From Desarmillaria ectypa (Eukaryota > Basidiomycota > Agaricomycetes > Agaricales > Physalacriaceae), in assembly GCA_030407005.1 (NCBI GenBank), contig JAUDYN010000004.1, forward strand, positions 2,418,001-2,482,000: a stretch of DNA of 64,000 nt. The letters run 5' to 3'. Each line of letters opens with the position of its first letter. The stretch's first letter is position 1. Positions 1 to 12,114 of the stretch are shown here, piece after piece. The translations under genes and the position numbers were made by a program. The notes below the pieces were generated by a model. It did no database searches. It was not told where the DNA came from and was given only the letters and a program-made list of their open reading frames with translations.

Positions 1-535
1 AAGATGTATAAAAATAGAAACATACCGGAAAAGACCAGCCTCGGCCACGACGTCCCAAACGATGAGGTCTGTGTCCTGCGATCCTGATGCCAAACGAGTT
101 CCTTCCTCATCGAAAGCAAGAGCCATGACTGATTTCTTGTGGCCATTGAAAATGGATATAACCGAGCCACTGCCTGAATCCCACAAACGAATAGAGCCGT
201 CAGCATACCCAACTGCAAAAGTTTCCTTTCGGGGTGAGCGAATAATACAAGTAACTTCTGCTCGATGTCCCGTTTCGTGCCACATTGCAATCTGAAGAAT
301 GTTGACAATATGAAGAAGAGCAGAATTAAGCTGTGACATACCATTTTTCCCTTTTTTATATCCCATACGAGCACATCTTCAAGGGCTGGGACGTAGGCGA
401 GCTTGCCATCGTAGACAGAGTTTGACGAAGCACTACATATCAGACCGAAAGCCTAATGATAGCTCAGTAATTTTCCCGTACATTTCAGTGAGACCTTGCC
501 TGTGTAGGCCCGTGACGAAGATAACTCTGCACCAT
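1..535 (-). CDS. utp12: WD40 protein of the U3 snoRNP/SSU processome, Utp12/WDR3 (Dip2), N-terminal part
   Basis: The gene is cut by the window edge, so only the N-terminus is present. Coding exons read on the minus strand are 500-535 (12 codons, starting MVQSYLRH), 342-452 and 26-291, followed by a donor at 21-25. The protein shows the opening WD40 blades of WDR3/Dip2: an AFGLICS segment, then PALEDVLVWDIKKGKM, then GHKKSVMALAFDEEGTRLAS and SQDTDLIVWDVVAEAGLF. The last segment is the family-typical 'SKDTDIIVWDVV.E.GLF' block. Utp12 is a nucleolar protein of the UtpB subcomplex, which binds U3 snoRNA and is needed for 18S rRNA maturation. Intron 1 (453-499) has a GC donor (CAG|gcaagg...attag), while the other introns are GT-AG. 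The gene is head-to-head with the aminopeptidase gene, 114 bp between start codons. Identification is firm; the rest of the protein lies outside the window. Confidence 0.88.
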
Positions 536-649
536 CTGAGGGTGGGAGGAAAGAGCTGACCGAAAATTTGAAGATTTTAGATACCACGTGACCTGATCGA
601 CCTTCCTCATCATTGTTCAAGTTGTCGGTGACAACTATAACAGCCTAGA
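536..649. promoter_or_regulatory. 114-bp shared upstream region of utp12 and the aspartyl aminopeptidase gene
   Basis: Two start codons diverge from a 114-bp interval, so both core promoters and 5' UTRs must fit here or overlap. The interval contains a CACGTG E-box-like hexamer near 582. No TATA box was noticed. The regulatory role is inferred from position only. Confidence 0.5.
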
Positions 650-2417
650 ATGATGATTTACCCTTCCAGTTCGGAGACTGCGACCCGCTTGCTTGCCTTC
701 CTGAACGCATCACCAACTCCCTTCCATGCTGTTCACAATGCCGCAGTCCGCCTGGAGACCGCTGGTTTCCGAAAGGTATGGTCTTGGTAACGGTCAAACA
801 TCCAGATTCTGATTTTTATACTGTAGCTTCGGGAGCTGGACAACTGGGACAAGGAGATTAAGGCTGGTGGAAAGTACTACTTCATTCGGTATGACATGGC
901 ATCCCTGTTCCAACATCGCGGACTGAAGGCCAAATAGAAACCAGGCAGCTCTTGTCGCATTCACTCTTCCCCCACAGTGGCAATACGGAACTGGTCTTAG
1001 CATCATTGCGACCCATGTCGACAGTCCCAATCTAAGAGTACGTATCATCACCATGGCTTGGCCGCCGCGCTCACGTTCATTATCAGGTCAGGCCAGTCTC
1101 AAAGAAGGCCAAGGCCGGTTTCTTGCAAGTAGGTGTCGAGACGTATGGCGGAGGAATATGGCACTCGTGGCTAGATCGTGATCTTTCTTTGGCTGGACGC
1201 GTCGTCGTGGCTGACTCTGCCGGAAACTTCAATTCTCGATTGGTCAAGATCGACAGGCCTCTTCTCCGGATTCCAACCCTTGCTATTCATCGTGAGTAGC
1301 TTTAAATCGAGCCCGTAAATTGTTCTTGACAGAAATGTTAGTGGACCGGAATGTGAACGACGGTTTCAAATTCAATCAAGAAACAGAATTCGTTCCCATT
1401 CTTGGCCTTATCGCAAACAAGTTGAATAAATCCAAGGACCCCACAGACACACCACGCACCGAGAGCAAGGCTTCAAGCATTCAGACCAACCATCATTCAG
1501 AACTACTGTCCGTCATTGCCGGAGAACTGTCTGTCGCCCCGGAAGAGATCCATGACTTTGAATTGTATGTTATGACCGTCTTCGATGTCTTCTTCCTCCT
1601 GAATGTTGATAGATCATTGTACGACACACAACCATCAGTGCTAGGAGGCCTGGACAACGAATTCGTTTTCAGTCCACGTCTGGACAATCTATTCTCCTCG
1701 TAAGTATTGTCATCAGACTACCGTGACCATGCTGAGCGTCAATTTCCTCTAGATTTTGCGCAGTAGACGCCATGTGTGAGAGTTCCTCCAATCAGAATAT
1801 ACCAGATCTTGATGGTAACGTAAATTGCATCGCCCTGTTCAATCATGAAGAGATAGGCAGCGTCTCAAGGTCTGGTGCTGAGTCCAACCTCATACCCTCC
1901 CTCCTCAGTCGGCTCTCTCCTACACCAGGAGCACTAGCTTGCTCTATCGCTAAGTCATTCCTGATCTCTTGTGACATGGGTCATGCCCTACACCCCAATT
2001 TTATTTCGAAGCATGAAGAAAATCATACACCTTGTATCAACGGTGGTGTCGTTATCAAGACGAATGCCAAACAACGCTACACCTCGGATGCAGTGAGCTC
2101 GTTCCTCGTTAAGCAGCTTATCGAGAAGAAAGGTGGTAAGGTCCAAGAATACGAAGTCAGGAATGATATGTCGGTACTTCAACATTAGATACAGCGCTAT
2201 ATGCCTAATTTTGTTATCACACAGGTCTTGCGGATCTACGGTGGGACCTCATCTGTCCACCATTGGCATGCGCACTGTCGATATCGGCCTTGCTATGCTG
2301 TCCATGCACTCTATCAGGGAGACTGCGGGGTCTCATGACGTCCAGAATGCCATAGACTTGTTTACCTCATTCTTTGAAGGCTTCACCAAGCTAGACAGGA
2401 GTTTGACGGTGGATTGA
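650..2417 (+). CDS. Aspartyl aminopeptidase (peptidase family M18, DNPEP/Ape4 type)
   Basis: This cytosolic dodecameric zinc metalloaminopeptidase removes N-terminal Asp/Glu. Eight exons can be joined in frame: 650-775, 827-888, 938-1037, 1087-1291, 1333-1564, 1613-1699, 1753-2169 and 2225-2417, giving about 473 residues, normal for the family. M18 hallmarks appear in order: ATHVDSPNLRV with the zinc-binding His and Asp, GIWHSWLDRDL, LFNHEEIGS with the Glu-Glu pair, CDMGHALHPN, NGGVVIKTNAKQRY and CGSTVGP near the C-terminus. Two ATGs occur in tandem at 650 and 653; either could be used. The donor of the last intron must be the weak GTCGGT at 2170 to keep the RND..CGST block in frame. No signal peptide is seen, which fits the cytosolic DNPEP type rather than a vacuolar precursor. 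It is head-to-head with utp12 and convergent with imp4. Confidence 0.93.
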
Positions 2418-2683
2418 GTTCCACACTAGCAATGTGGAGTTAAGAAAGACTGTTCACTTGGGGTTGGGCGGACAGGAATATCGCCATCAATCAATCCAGG
2501 GCAATTCAGGGCTCTGCATATACAGTAACAGTACAGATGCTCCAATACGCTGATATTAATCCTCCAAAGGTACCCCGATGGACTGTGAGCTTGATGATGT
2601 TCAATGCTCATCACCTAAAGGTATCCCCGATGCCCTGCTATCACCTCCGATGAACAAATCACTCGTGGTCAAGATGTGACATA

Positions 2684-3905
2684 TCATCGTTTTAACTTCT
2701 TGCTGGGACCTGGCCTTGAACTTGAATCAGACAGCATACTCCGTTTCTTGGCCGTCCGTGAGTAATGTGCCAAAACCCATTCTCGTTCGGCCTCCGCCTG
2801 TTCAATTGTGCCTTGGCGGATCTCATACGCTATTCCAAATCATCAGCAAGACAAGGTTCCAGTAGAAGGTACCTAACGATACATACGCTTCATCTCAAAG
2901 CGAGGCCCGACTTCTGCCAGCTGCACCTGTCGGGGTATCTTCACAAATACATGGTGCCTGACTTTTGGTCAGATAGAATGTCCACCAAATATACGGCAAT
3001 GCGCTCTCACCGAAATGATATGAAGTCGTCTTCATTGGCAAATGTCATCACACGTTTACTATCCTCCTTAGGGACTGGGAACAAATATTTTAGAGCATCT
3101 CGTACACGTTCCCCGAGTTTGGATGAGAAGTTTTCGAAAATAAGATGCGGATATTGTTCAGAGACGGTGGAGTTTTGGTATGTTGCTATATCATGTCGAA
3201 GAGCTACGTTGCTCAAGGTGAAGTAAACAGTGGGTCCATGAGGGAAATGGGATACAATCATGGCATCTAGAGACACCGTTAGTGGCAGCGTCGAACTTGT
3301 TATCGGTAAAATTCACCTGGTTTACCGCGATGCTCGTGCAATACTATTAGGTCTGTAACATCATTTGCGCGACAAGCATCGGCTAGCTCCTTGACAACGT
3401 AGTTTCCACGATTGATTCGGTGAGAATTGGGGAATATCAGCCGCATTTCCTAGTGTTCGGCATGAACATTGTCGCTACAGACAAAGCAAGGCATATGCAC
3501 AAACTTTAGAAAACTGGAGGAGTTTTGATGACGGGTTCCGGGACGTCGTAATGACAATTTTTGGATCTGAGATACCGGCACGGGAATACTCATTGTCAAT
3601 ATGCGTAGTTGGATCTAAAGATATTTTCAGTGACAGCTATGCATATAGCCATCTCGGACACACCTGTCTGAGCCTCGTCAAATTCAAGCTCCTTGCCCAG
3701 CCTCTTTGCATCTTTTTTCAGCTCCGTGGGCAGTGACTTTCCGTTATTCAAGGCGTCTTTGAGTTGCTGTTTGCGTTCGTACGTTTGCCGCTCCTGCGCT
3801 TCTAGTGACTTTGCATAAATATATGAGCGCCGTTCTCGAATTTGACGACGAATCTAACGAAAAGATGAGCAGGAACCGAGAATTGCAATCGTCGGCACTT
3901 ACCAT
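2684..3905 (-). CDS. imp4: U3 snoRNP protein IMP4 (Brix domain)
   Basis: IMP4 is a nucleolar Brix-domain protein that bridges U3 snoRNA and pre-18S rRNA in the SSU processome. Seven coding segments join in frame (3903-3905, 3664-3853, 3505-3614, 3317-3449, 3011-3266, 2887-2957, 2684-2829) to give 302 residues, close to the usual ~290. The N-terminus reads [17 protein letters not shown], matching the family's MLRRQARERREYLY. The Brix core follows, with [60 protein letters not shown] and the closing [16 protein letters not shown]. The tail is basic (KKLKR). The first coding exon consists of the ATG alone, with a GTAAGT donor immediately after it (intron 3854-3902). That start is favoured because it restores the conserved N-terminus exactly. 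Assignment is firm. Confidence 0.93.
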
Positions 3906-6598
3906 GATGAAAACCGTCGTTGAAGAGTTTAGAAAAAAGAAGACAAAAGTTTTGGAAGTCACGTGAAAGATCAGGTCCTTTTCGGTCCGTTGCCCAAAGC
4001 TCCCGATTCTTTCCGAAGAATGAGGAAACAAGCAAGGCGCAACTTGTCTTGAGCGTCAAATCGCCTGGACAGGGGCTATACTCTGGGTCGGCTTAAGTAA
4101 TTTTAGGGTGATTAGCGAGGTAACGGCGCGTCTCTCTATTGGTCGGCGTCTTCTTGTCCGAAATTCTGCAAATGCCTTATTATGATAACTTTCTCATTAT
4201 TTAACATAACGAGCATTATAAAGTATTTGTTGTCGATGAAGAACTACAAAATTTTATAAGGAGTAATGTATAGAGACATGTGTTCTTTCCATGTATTTTT
4301 TATTCTCTTAACATTTACTTTTTATTATGATTTCCCCTCGACTTCGTCACATCCATCACTATCTTATCTTATCCGGGCGCTACTCCTTATCTAATCCACT
4401 ATCTAAGTGCCCGGATCACTTACATCATCACGACTCATACACAGTCACACAAGGTGACTCGCAACGACGCATCTGATGAATGCAAGACCTCTTCATGACT
4501 CCTCCGCATTCCTGACCAGGACTTTTATGCATGACAACTGAAATGCCTGAAGGCAAGGTTCAGTACTTCCTTTCAGTCTGGTTAGTGCACCAGAGCTGTT
4601 TAGCTGTGATGATGTAGACTCTGATGACTTTAGGGTTTCAGGCATGGAAACTACATGTAGTATGCATTGTGTTGGAATTTGAGAGTTGAGCTGAGATGAT
4701 GGCAATCCGGCATCATGCCGAACTTGCTGATTAAGGGAGAAGTATCAGGAAACTTGTAGAAGATTCTAGTAAATTAGCATTTAGTATATAAATAGGTACA
4801 GTAGTGTACATCTGCATGCATTTGCAGAGCTCAGCCAAGTGCAATACTATTGGCCTGACACTGCACATATACTAACTGGGAATGAACTGATCTTCTCATT
4901 CCCTGTTTTTTTACAACACATTGGATTCTGACTCACAGTACTTATTATTAGCATAGACCATTTTGTATATAAATAGGTGAAGCTGTGGCCTTAAGCCCCA
5001 GCTTTGGACTAAGGTTTAATCCTATACTTCTCCTTGAAGTATCTCCTGACTTCACTGTCTGATTCCTCCTCCTTTGTACACTAAGACATTAGTCTCCATA
5101 TTCAGTATAGATTAGTGATGACACCATAGGTGACTGCATGAACACGAAGCAGCCTAGGTGTTTGACCTTGTCTGTCAAGTCGGTTGCTAACACTTTTCAT
5201 GTTTGCTAACCATGGGCACCAGCAACTCTCTGCCAAATTCGGGCTCCAAGTGTTACTAAAAATGGACTGAAATACTTTTATGGATGCACCTACTGTGAGT
5301 CGAAGGAGCAAGATTCAGCTCTATTTTTGCTGGAACATTTTACTCAGAATAAAATTCTACACATATTCTTCAGGGTGCTCTCCTTGATTTACATCATCTT
5401 CCTTAACTTCTGTGAAAGTTATCATGATTCCACAATAGATTTTTCACTTTTGCCTCGAAGAATACATGTATTATATTTAGGAAAGACATCTCTACAATTT
5501 TTTGGAGTAACCTTCGCCCTGTGGAAGCCCGTACGGTGCATAATTTAAAGGTATAAATATGTACAAATAGTCACACCCTACCAATTTTATCAAACCTACA
5601 GTGTTTGATTGTTACGAAATACACTGTTTAAGGTGGGAATGGATGGAAGTTGTTATACAGACACTTTGGGACAATTCGGTCAAACAGATATGACAAAATA
5701 TACAGTAATCCCTGTTCTCTGGGCTATGACAGAGAGTGACAGTAGCTGAAAACAAGCCATGTATATTAACAATAATAGGTAATTATCACAATGACTATTC
5801 TATATAACATTATATAACATGGAAATATGAAGCATACACTTTACAGGTCCTTGGAGAAGAGTACGGAGGGTCATAGACGAATGTGGAAGTGATTTGCCGC
5901 CGGAAGGCCCCAAAAGGAGTCTAATCAGTTCACGGTCCAGAACCGGGAGTTGCCGAACCCCACTAACCAGGATTATTAGGTCGATAAAAATGTCACTTGC
6001 CGCCTAATAGCCATTTTTAGGCCTTTTAGGCTTAATCGGACGAAAGTCTGGGATATATGCCCTAATAAAGCTTTTGCACCTTTTCCGACAATTCTGTCTG
6101 TACGGCACGTAATAGGTAATTCGAGACATAATGCGTATATTAGTTCGAATGAAGAGCACATATCACTGTGAGATTTAGGCTGTGCAAAATGCGAGCTGGC
6201 GCCGCAGCCGCAAGGCGAACTTTTTGCACCACTGAGTACTTTTCTACATCTGATCAAGGTGTATCTTATTTAATTCTTCTTGATTGAGCAGTTGCCAAAA
6301 GTTACCGAGCCAAAACAGATACAGTTCACATACAGCCCAAGTTTCTTAGTACAAAAGGGAAGAATCGGGGACCGGCAACTGCCGCTACTAGATCAGTCGT
6401 TTTTTCATTCACAGCTTCTATCAACATCCGGCTCCTTCCTCTTAATCAAGTGTCATATCTAACATCTTACCCGGAAACTACGGTCTTCGTCTCTTCGGTA
6501 CCGTTCTGCGTACACGGTTCTAGTCTTGGCAGCCTCTTCGTTCAATATATGATAATGCCGGTACCATTGTCATCACGCCACAATTGCATACAACTGTA
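3906..6598. other. AT-rich gene-free interval between imp4 and alg8
   Basis: About 2.7 kb without a convincing gene. The first ~180 bases are the imp4 5' region. 4,200-5,900 is AT-rich and holds only short unrelated open frames. Within it lies a probable LTR remnant (listed separately). An imperfect inverted repeat, atccgggcgc (4371-4380) with gtgcccggat (4406-4415), flanks a short spacer. 5,870-6,590 is more balanced in composition and probably contains the alg8 3' flank, but nothing in it is recognisable. Confidence 0.6.
4670..5090 (+). repeat. Probable degraded solo LTR (Copia-like), orientation tentative
   Basis: The interval starts with TGTTGGAATTTGAGAG, resembling the TGTTGGAAT opening of many Copia/Ty1-type LTRs. 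It runs about 420 bp to a region ending near ttgtacactaagaca. Two copies of tatataaataggt (about 4784 and 4967), each preceded by ttagcat, look like a duplicated TATA-type promoter block. The second is followed by a purine/pyrimidine leader typical of fungal LTR R/U5 regions. No gag/pol coding sequence, primer-binding site or clear target-site duplication was found, so both boundaries and the solo status are inference. Confidence 0.4.
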
Positions 6599-8812
<2,214 letters not shown>

Positions 8813-9031
8813 GTGTTGGGCAAGAGGCCGAATACGAGGAAATGATTGAAGAACAGTTGCCTGTCCAGTGTCCGAGTGTCAGTGGCGCCTCGACCGGACA
8901 GTGGACACGCGGCACGTAGAGCTCACGTGCATAAACTTTCGAGTCGGATCTCGGGCCGACTGACACTTGTCTCCTTGTCTGAACCGTCAACAAGTTCTTT
9001 GCTCCCAGGAACCGCAGAGCTTCACATCGAC
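8813..9031. promoter_or_regulatory. Shared upstream region of alg8 and vma21
   Basis: The 219 bp between the two diverging start codons must hold both promoters. No TATA box was noticed. A cacgtg E-box-like hexamer lies near 8923. Function is inferred from position; both products act in the secretory pathway, so co-expression would be plausible. Confidence 0.45.
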
Positions 9032-9429
9032 ATGGAGCAAGCAGCGAATGCCAACACAAATGCCAAGATGGCTTCAAGGTGAGATTGCCTCAGGGTTTGT
9101 TGAGAGTTTGAATTTACAGAATACATTGGTAGGAGTACACTTGCGCAACTTGTTCTCTTCAGTCTGTCTCTCGGCATCCTTCCGATATCATCATACTTTC
9201 TCTCGCTGAAATATGTTTGGCATGGTACATCATGCCCATTTGGAGTATCTTCAAGGAAATTTTATCGTTTGTCTTTTTTTCAGGTAACTCAACATGGGCG
9301 GCAATCACGGCTGTTGCTGCCGCCAACATCGTTCTTGTCGCTTACATCTTCGCTTCCTTACGAGACGACATCAAACCTACAGACTCGAAAACTCCCGCTA
9401 AAGATTCTGAAACCAGGAAGGAACGCTAA
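9032..9429 (+). CDS. vma21: V-ATPase assembly factor VMA21-like, small two-helix ER membrane protein
   Basis: Three exons (9032-9078, 9133-9224, 9284-9429) encode about 94 residues. The two hydrophobic helices are LVLFSLSLGILPISSYFLSL and, after a short NSTW turn, AAITAVAAANIVLVAYIFAS. This is the VMA21 layout: short cytosolic N-terminus, two membrane spans, charged C-terminal tail (residues after RDD, Lys/Glu rich). VMA21 is an ER chaperone needed to assemble the V0 sector of the vacuolar ATPase. In yeast its tail carries a dilysine retrieval signal; here the tail ends in KER, so retrieval by a KKXX motif is not obvious. Length and topology fit well, sequence signatures are weak, hence moderate confidence. 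Confidence 0.75.
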
Positions 9430-9666
9430 CTACCGTAGTATTGCCCGCGTGTACACGACAATATTGTCTAGGAGTTGGAGATGCTATGTACAATAAAACT
9501 ACAATTAATTCAAGGTCTACGATCCTTCCATCCAGTGGAATTATCTTATAGAGAGCGCAGGACTTGATCCCGATGTCAGATCACTACCAAAGATCTAGAC
9601 GGCATATCCCCACTGAACCACCGTTTCTCCGGTGGGGCCTGCCTATTCTGATGTTAGCGATCCAAC

Positions 9667-10941
9667 TCAAAGGTCAACGTGAACGCAGCTGACCGAGTGG
9701 GCACTATATGAGGATGATCGTCCACCAGTCTTACGTGCTGTGGTTGCCGACGTAAATTTCGACCTCCCGATTGCCTTTGAAGCATGTGTGGATTCGCTGC
9801 TGGTTATGCGATGCGAGGGCAAATGCGATTGCTCCGTAAGAGCACTTCGATCGATTCGGATACCAGGTGGGTGGATTTGAAATGACCGGGCCAGTGGAGA
9901 AGCAGGTGGGCTTTGAAATGAGCGCACACTGGGCGAAGCAGGAGGACTGGGAAATGACCGGGCCATCGGAGAAGTAGGGGCACTATGAATATTATGGGGC
10001 GTAGGGGCACGAGCCTGAGCCCGCTCATTTATGTCCAAGCTGTGTTGAAATGCAGGAGTACGCGGTGAAGTTGGGGGTGTACTGAACGTAGGCGTCCCGG
10101 TGGGGGTGGTGTCGCTAGAGTAAGCCGGGGAAAGGGGTAAAGGAACGATCGTAGGCGTGGGTAGCAGGACAAGAGGCTTAAGATTTTTCTTTCGGATCCG
10201 GAGAGGTGGCGGTGAGGGAAATAGGGAAAGGAATGGTTCTGTCTCGTTTACATCGAGTGATTTGGAACTTGGACGGCCAATATTGGCCTCAGAGGAACTG
10301 CGCGGCAAGGATTCCTTGACGTAAGGTAGGTGAGATGTGGATCCAGTAATATGATAACGATTACGAAGAGAATGAGTGGAAGGGTCAAGAACGGCGTCGG
10401 CAATTATTCGTGTAGACCTGGATTTACCCGTGAGGGGGGTCGCGCCATTGCGCCGCATCGCCGAGGGTTTAGGTCGGGTGGACTTCTTCTCATGCGACCC
10501 CGCACCCTTGGATCCGACCTCCAGCAGAAGAGGGTCCTCATCGATGTCCTGTAAAAATCCTTTCCATACCCCATCAAGCTGGGGAAGGCGCTTATGCGCC
10601 TCTAGTGCTTCGTTGTCGGCCTCATCTGGATCTCGTTCATAAGGCCGCGATGACGAGAACGCAGAGATGAGGGGACGGGCAGGGCGCATTTTAGGAGTAG
10701 ATGGGTTAGGATCTGAGGCAGTGTCGAGATTAAGACTGGGTGGTCGAGGGGGGCGTGTGGGAGGTGAAATAGTACTTTGGGACCTTTTCTTCATCAATGA
10801 ACGCGGAAAGGTAGAGAAGGACGATTTGGGTGGCGAGGAATTGCGAGTGTTAGTGGCTGACAACTCCTCATTCGGGCCGGGAGCAGATGTAGTTCTCTCC
10901 CTTTTCTTCCATGAATTTCGCAAGAATGCAACGGGCTTCAT
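9667..10941 (-). CDS. Disordered proline/serine-rich protein with SPPASP repeats, unknown function
   Basis: A single uninterrupted frame of 424 residues, unusual here where most genes have many introns. I do not recognise a domain. The N-terminus is basic (MKPVAFLRNSWKKRERTT) and is followed by long Ser/Pro/Thr/Arg stretches. One more ordered island reads LPQLDGVWKGFLQDIDEDPL (about residues 117-136). Near residues 325-355 there are three imperfect copies of an ARSF(P/Q)SPPASP unit, visible in the DNA as repeats between about 9,870 and 9,970. Many S/T-P sites would suit kinase regulation or SH3-type binding, but that is inference. Codon usage and the conserved-looking WKGFLQDI island argue for a real gene. 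Confidence 0.65.
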   Translation of the reverse strand: MKPVAFLRNSWKKRERTTSAPGPNEELSATNTRNSSPPKSSFSTFPRSLMKKRSQSTISPPTRPPRPPSLNLDTASDPNPSTPKMRPARPLISAFSSSRPYERDPDEADNEALEAHKRLPQLDGVWKGFLQDIDEDPLLLEVGSKGAGSHEKKSTRPKPSAMRRNGATPLTGKSRSTRIIADAVLDPSTHSLRNRYHITGSTSHLPYVKESLPRSSSEANIGRPSSKSLDVNETEPFLSLFPSPPPLRIRKKNLKPLVLLPTPTIVPLPLSPAYSSDTTPTGTPTFSTPPTSPRTPAFQHSLDINERAQARAPTPHNIHSAPTSPMARSFPSPPASPSVRSFQSPPASPLARSFQIHPPGIRIDRSALTEQSHLPSHRITSSESTHASKAIGRSKFTSATTARKTGGRSSSYSAHSVSCVHVDL

Positions 10942-12114
10942 GCTACAGAGCGGTGACTAGAAGAAGCGAAGGTTTAGCAGATTCCGCTGTAACAATCATG
11001 AGTATGTCATTATATAGATGGTATGTGATAACATCCTTGTGTATTGTACCTTGGATAGATCCAGACAACTCGATGTCATGAGAATGTTCTGGTCTGATGC
11101 ATCGACAAGAAGCGTCCTGGGAAAAGGAAGATCAACAGAACGTAGGTGGTGGGAGTTGGAACGTATCGGGACCGGAATCGAGGAATGATTTGAAGCGAAC
11201 CTAATAAGCTATACGTATGTTGGGCGGAATAGTCTCCTAAAAGATCGACGGCCCACACTGGCTTCCTGAATGGGATCCCGTTCTGTCTCTTTGATTAAAT
11301 TTGAAACAGTCCTGATCTCCTATATATATTTGCCACTGATAACTTGTGAAGGAGATCAGTAGGTTTGGCAACGCCATGAAGAATGTTGACCCACTTCCTC
11401 TATAAACGTTGGCCAGTATTATACCTCGCGTCCGAAACCTAAAACGCGAAGCAGTTAGTGCCTTTGATATTCTTCACCTAGCACTAAGAGTCAATCGTGG
11501 TGTTGCTTCGACGCAGCAAATCCGATCTTCGCAACTCCGATCCTTCCTTACATGTTACAAATACTTCCTCGTCTAGAGGCTGGCTTAGGACGGCCCAAGT
11601 CCAGTACATCAGCGATTGCTCTCCTCCGAAGAGATGTCGATCAAGACATATGTCGACGGGAACGACATTCAGTATTGACGGTGGAAACGGATCAAAAGCT
11701 CGGCAATTCTACATTCTTTCAAGCTACTTTCATATCAGTATATACTAGTAAATTCGGACGACAGGGACAGGGAAACTTGCCTGCCAAGTCACGATAAAGG
11801 GTGCGAGGTAGGTATTGCTCCTTGACGCCGAGGAGCCTCTCGGCGTCTATAGCCCTACGACCATATGCACTATATCACGAGTTGAGTATATTGAAAGATG
11901 GGAGTGTGTCCTGTCACATGGATTTCCGGACCATCTCCAATTTGAGCGCTTGAGCGAGCGCGCATCTCAGAATTATCGTTGCGTAACCTTCGACGTCATC
12001 TTAACAATTGGTGGAGTATACATTCTTCATGTCAATATATGAGCTCGATACGTATCCTGAACTATTGTAGCATTAGAATTGGAACTGCAGAGATGTCACT
12101 CACTAACCTTAGAC
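10942..12114. other. Intergenic region with no supportable gene
   Basis: About 1.2 kb between two minus-strand genes. It contains the 5' flank of the disordered-protein gene and the 3' flank of the next gene. Short frames on the plus strand around 11,500-12,040 have no recognisable similarity or good splice continuity. Nothing else was seen. Confidence 0.5.
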
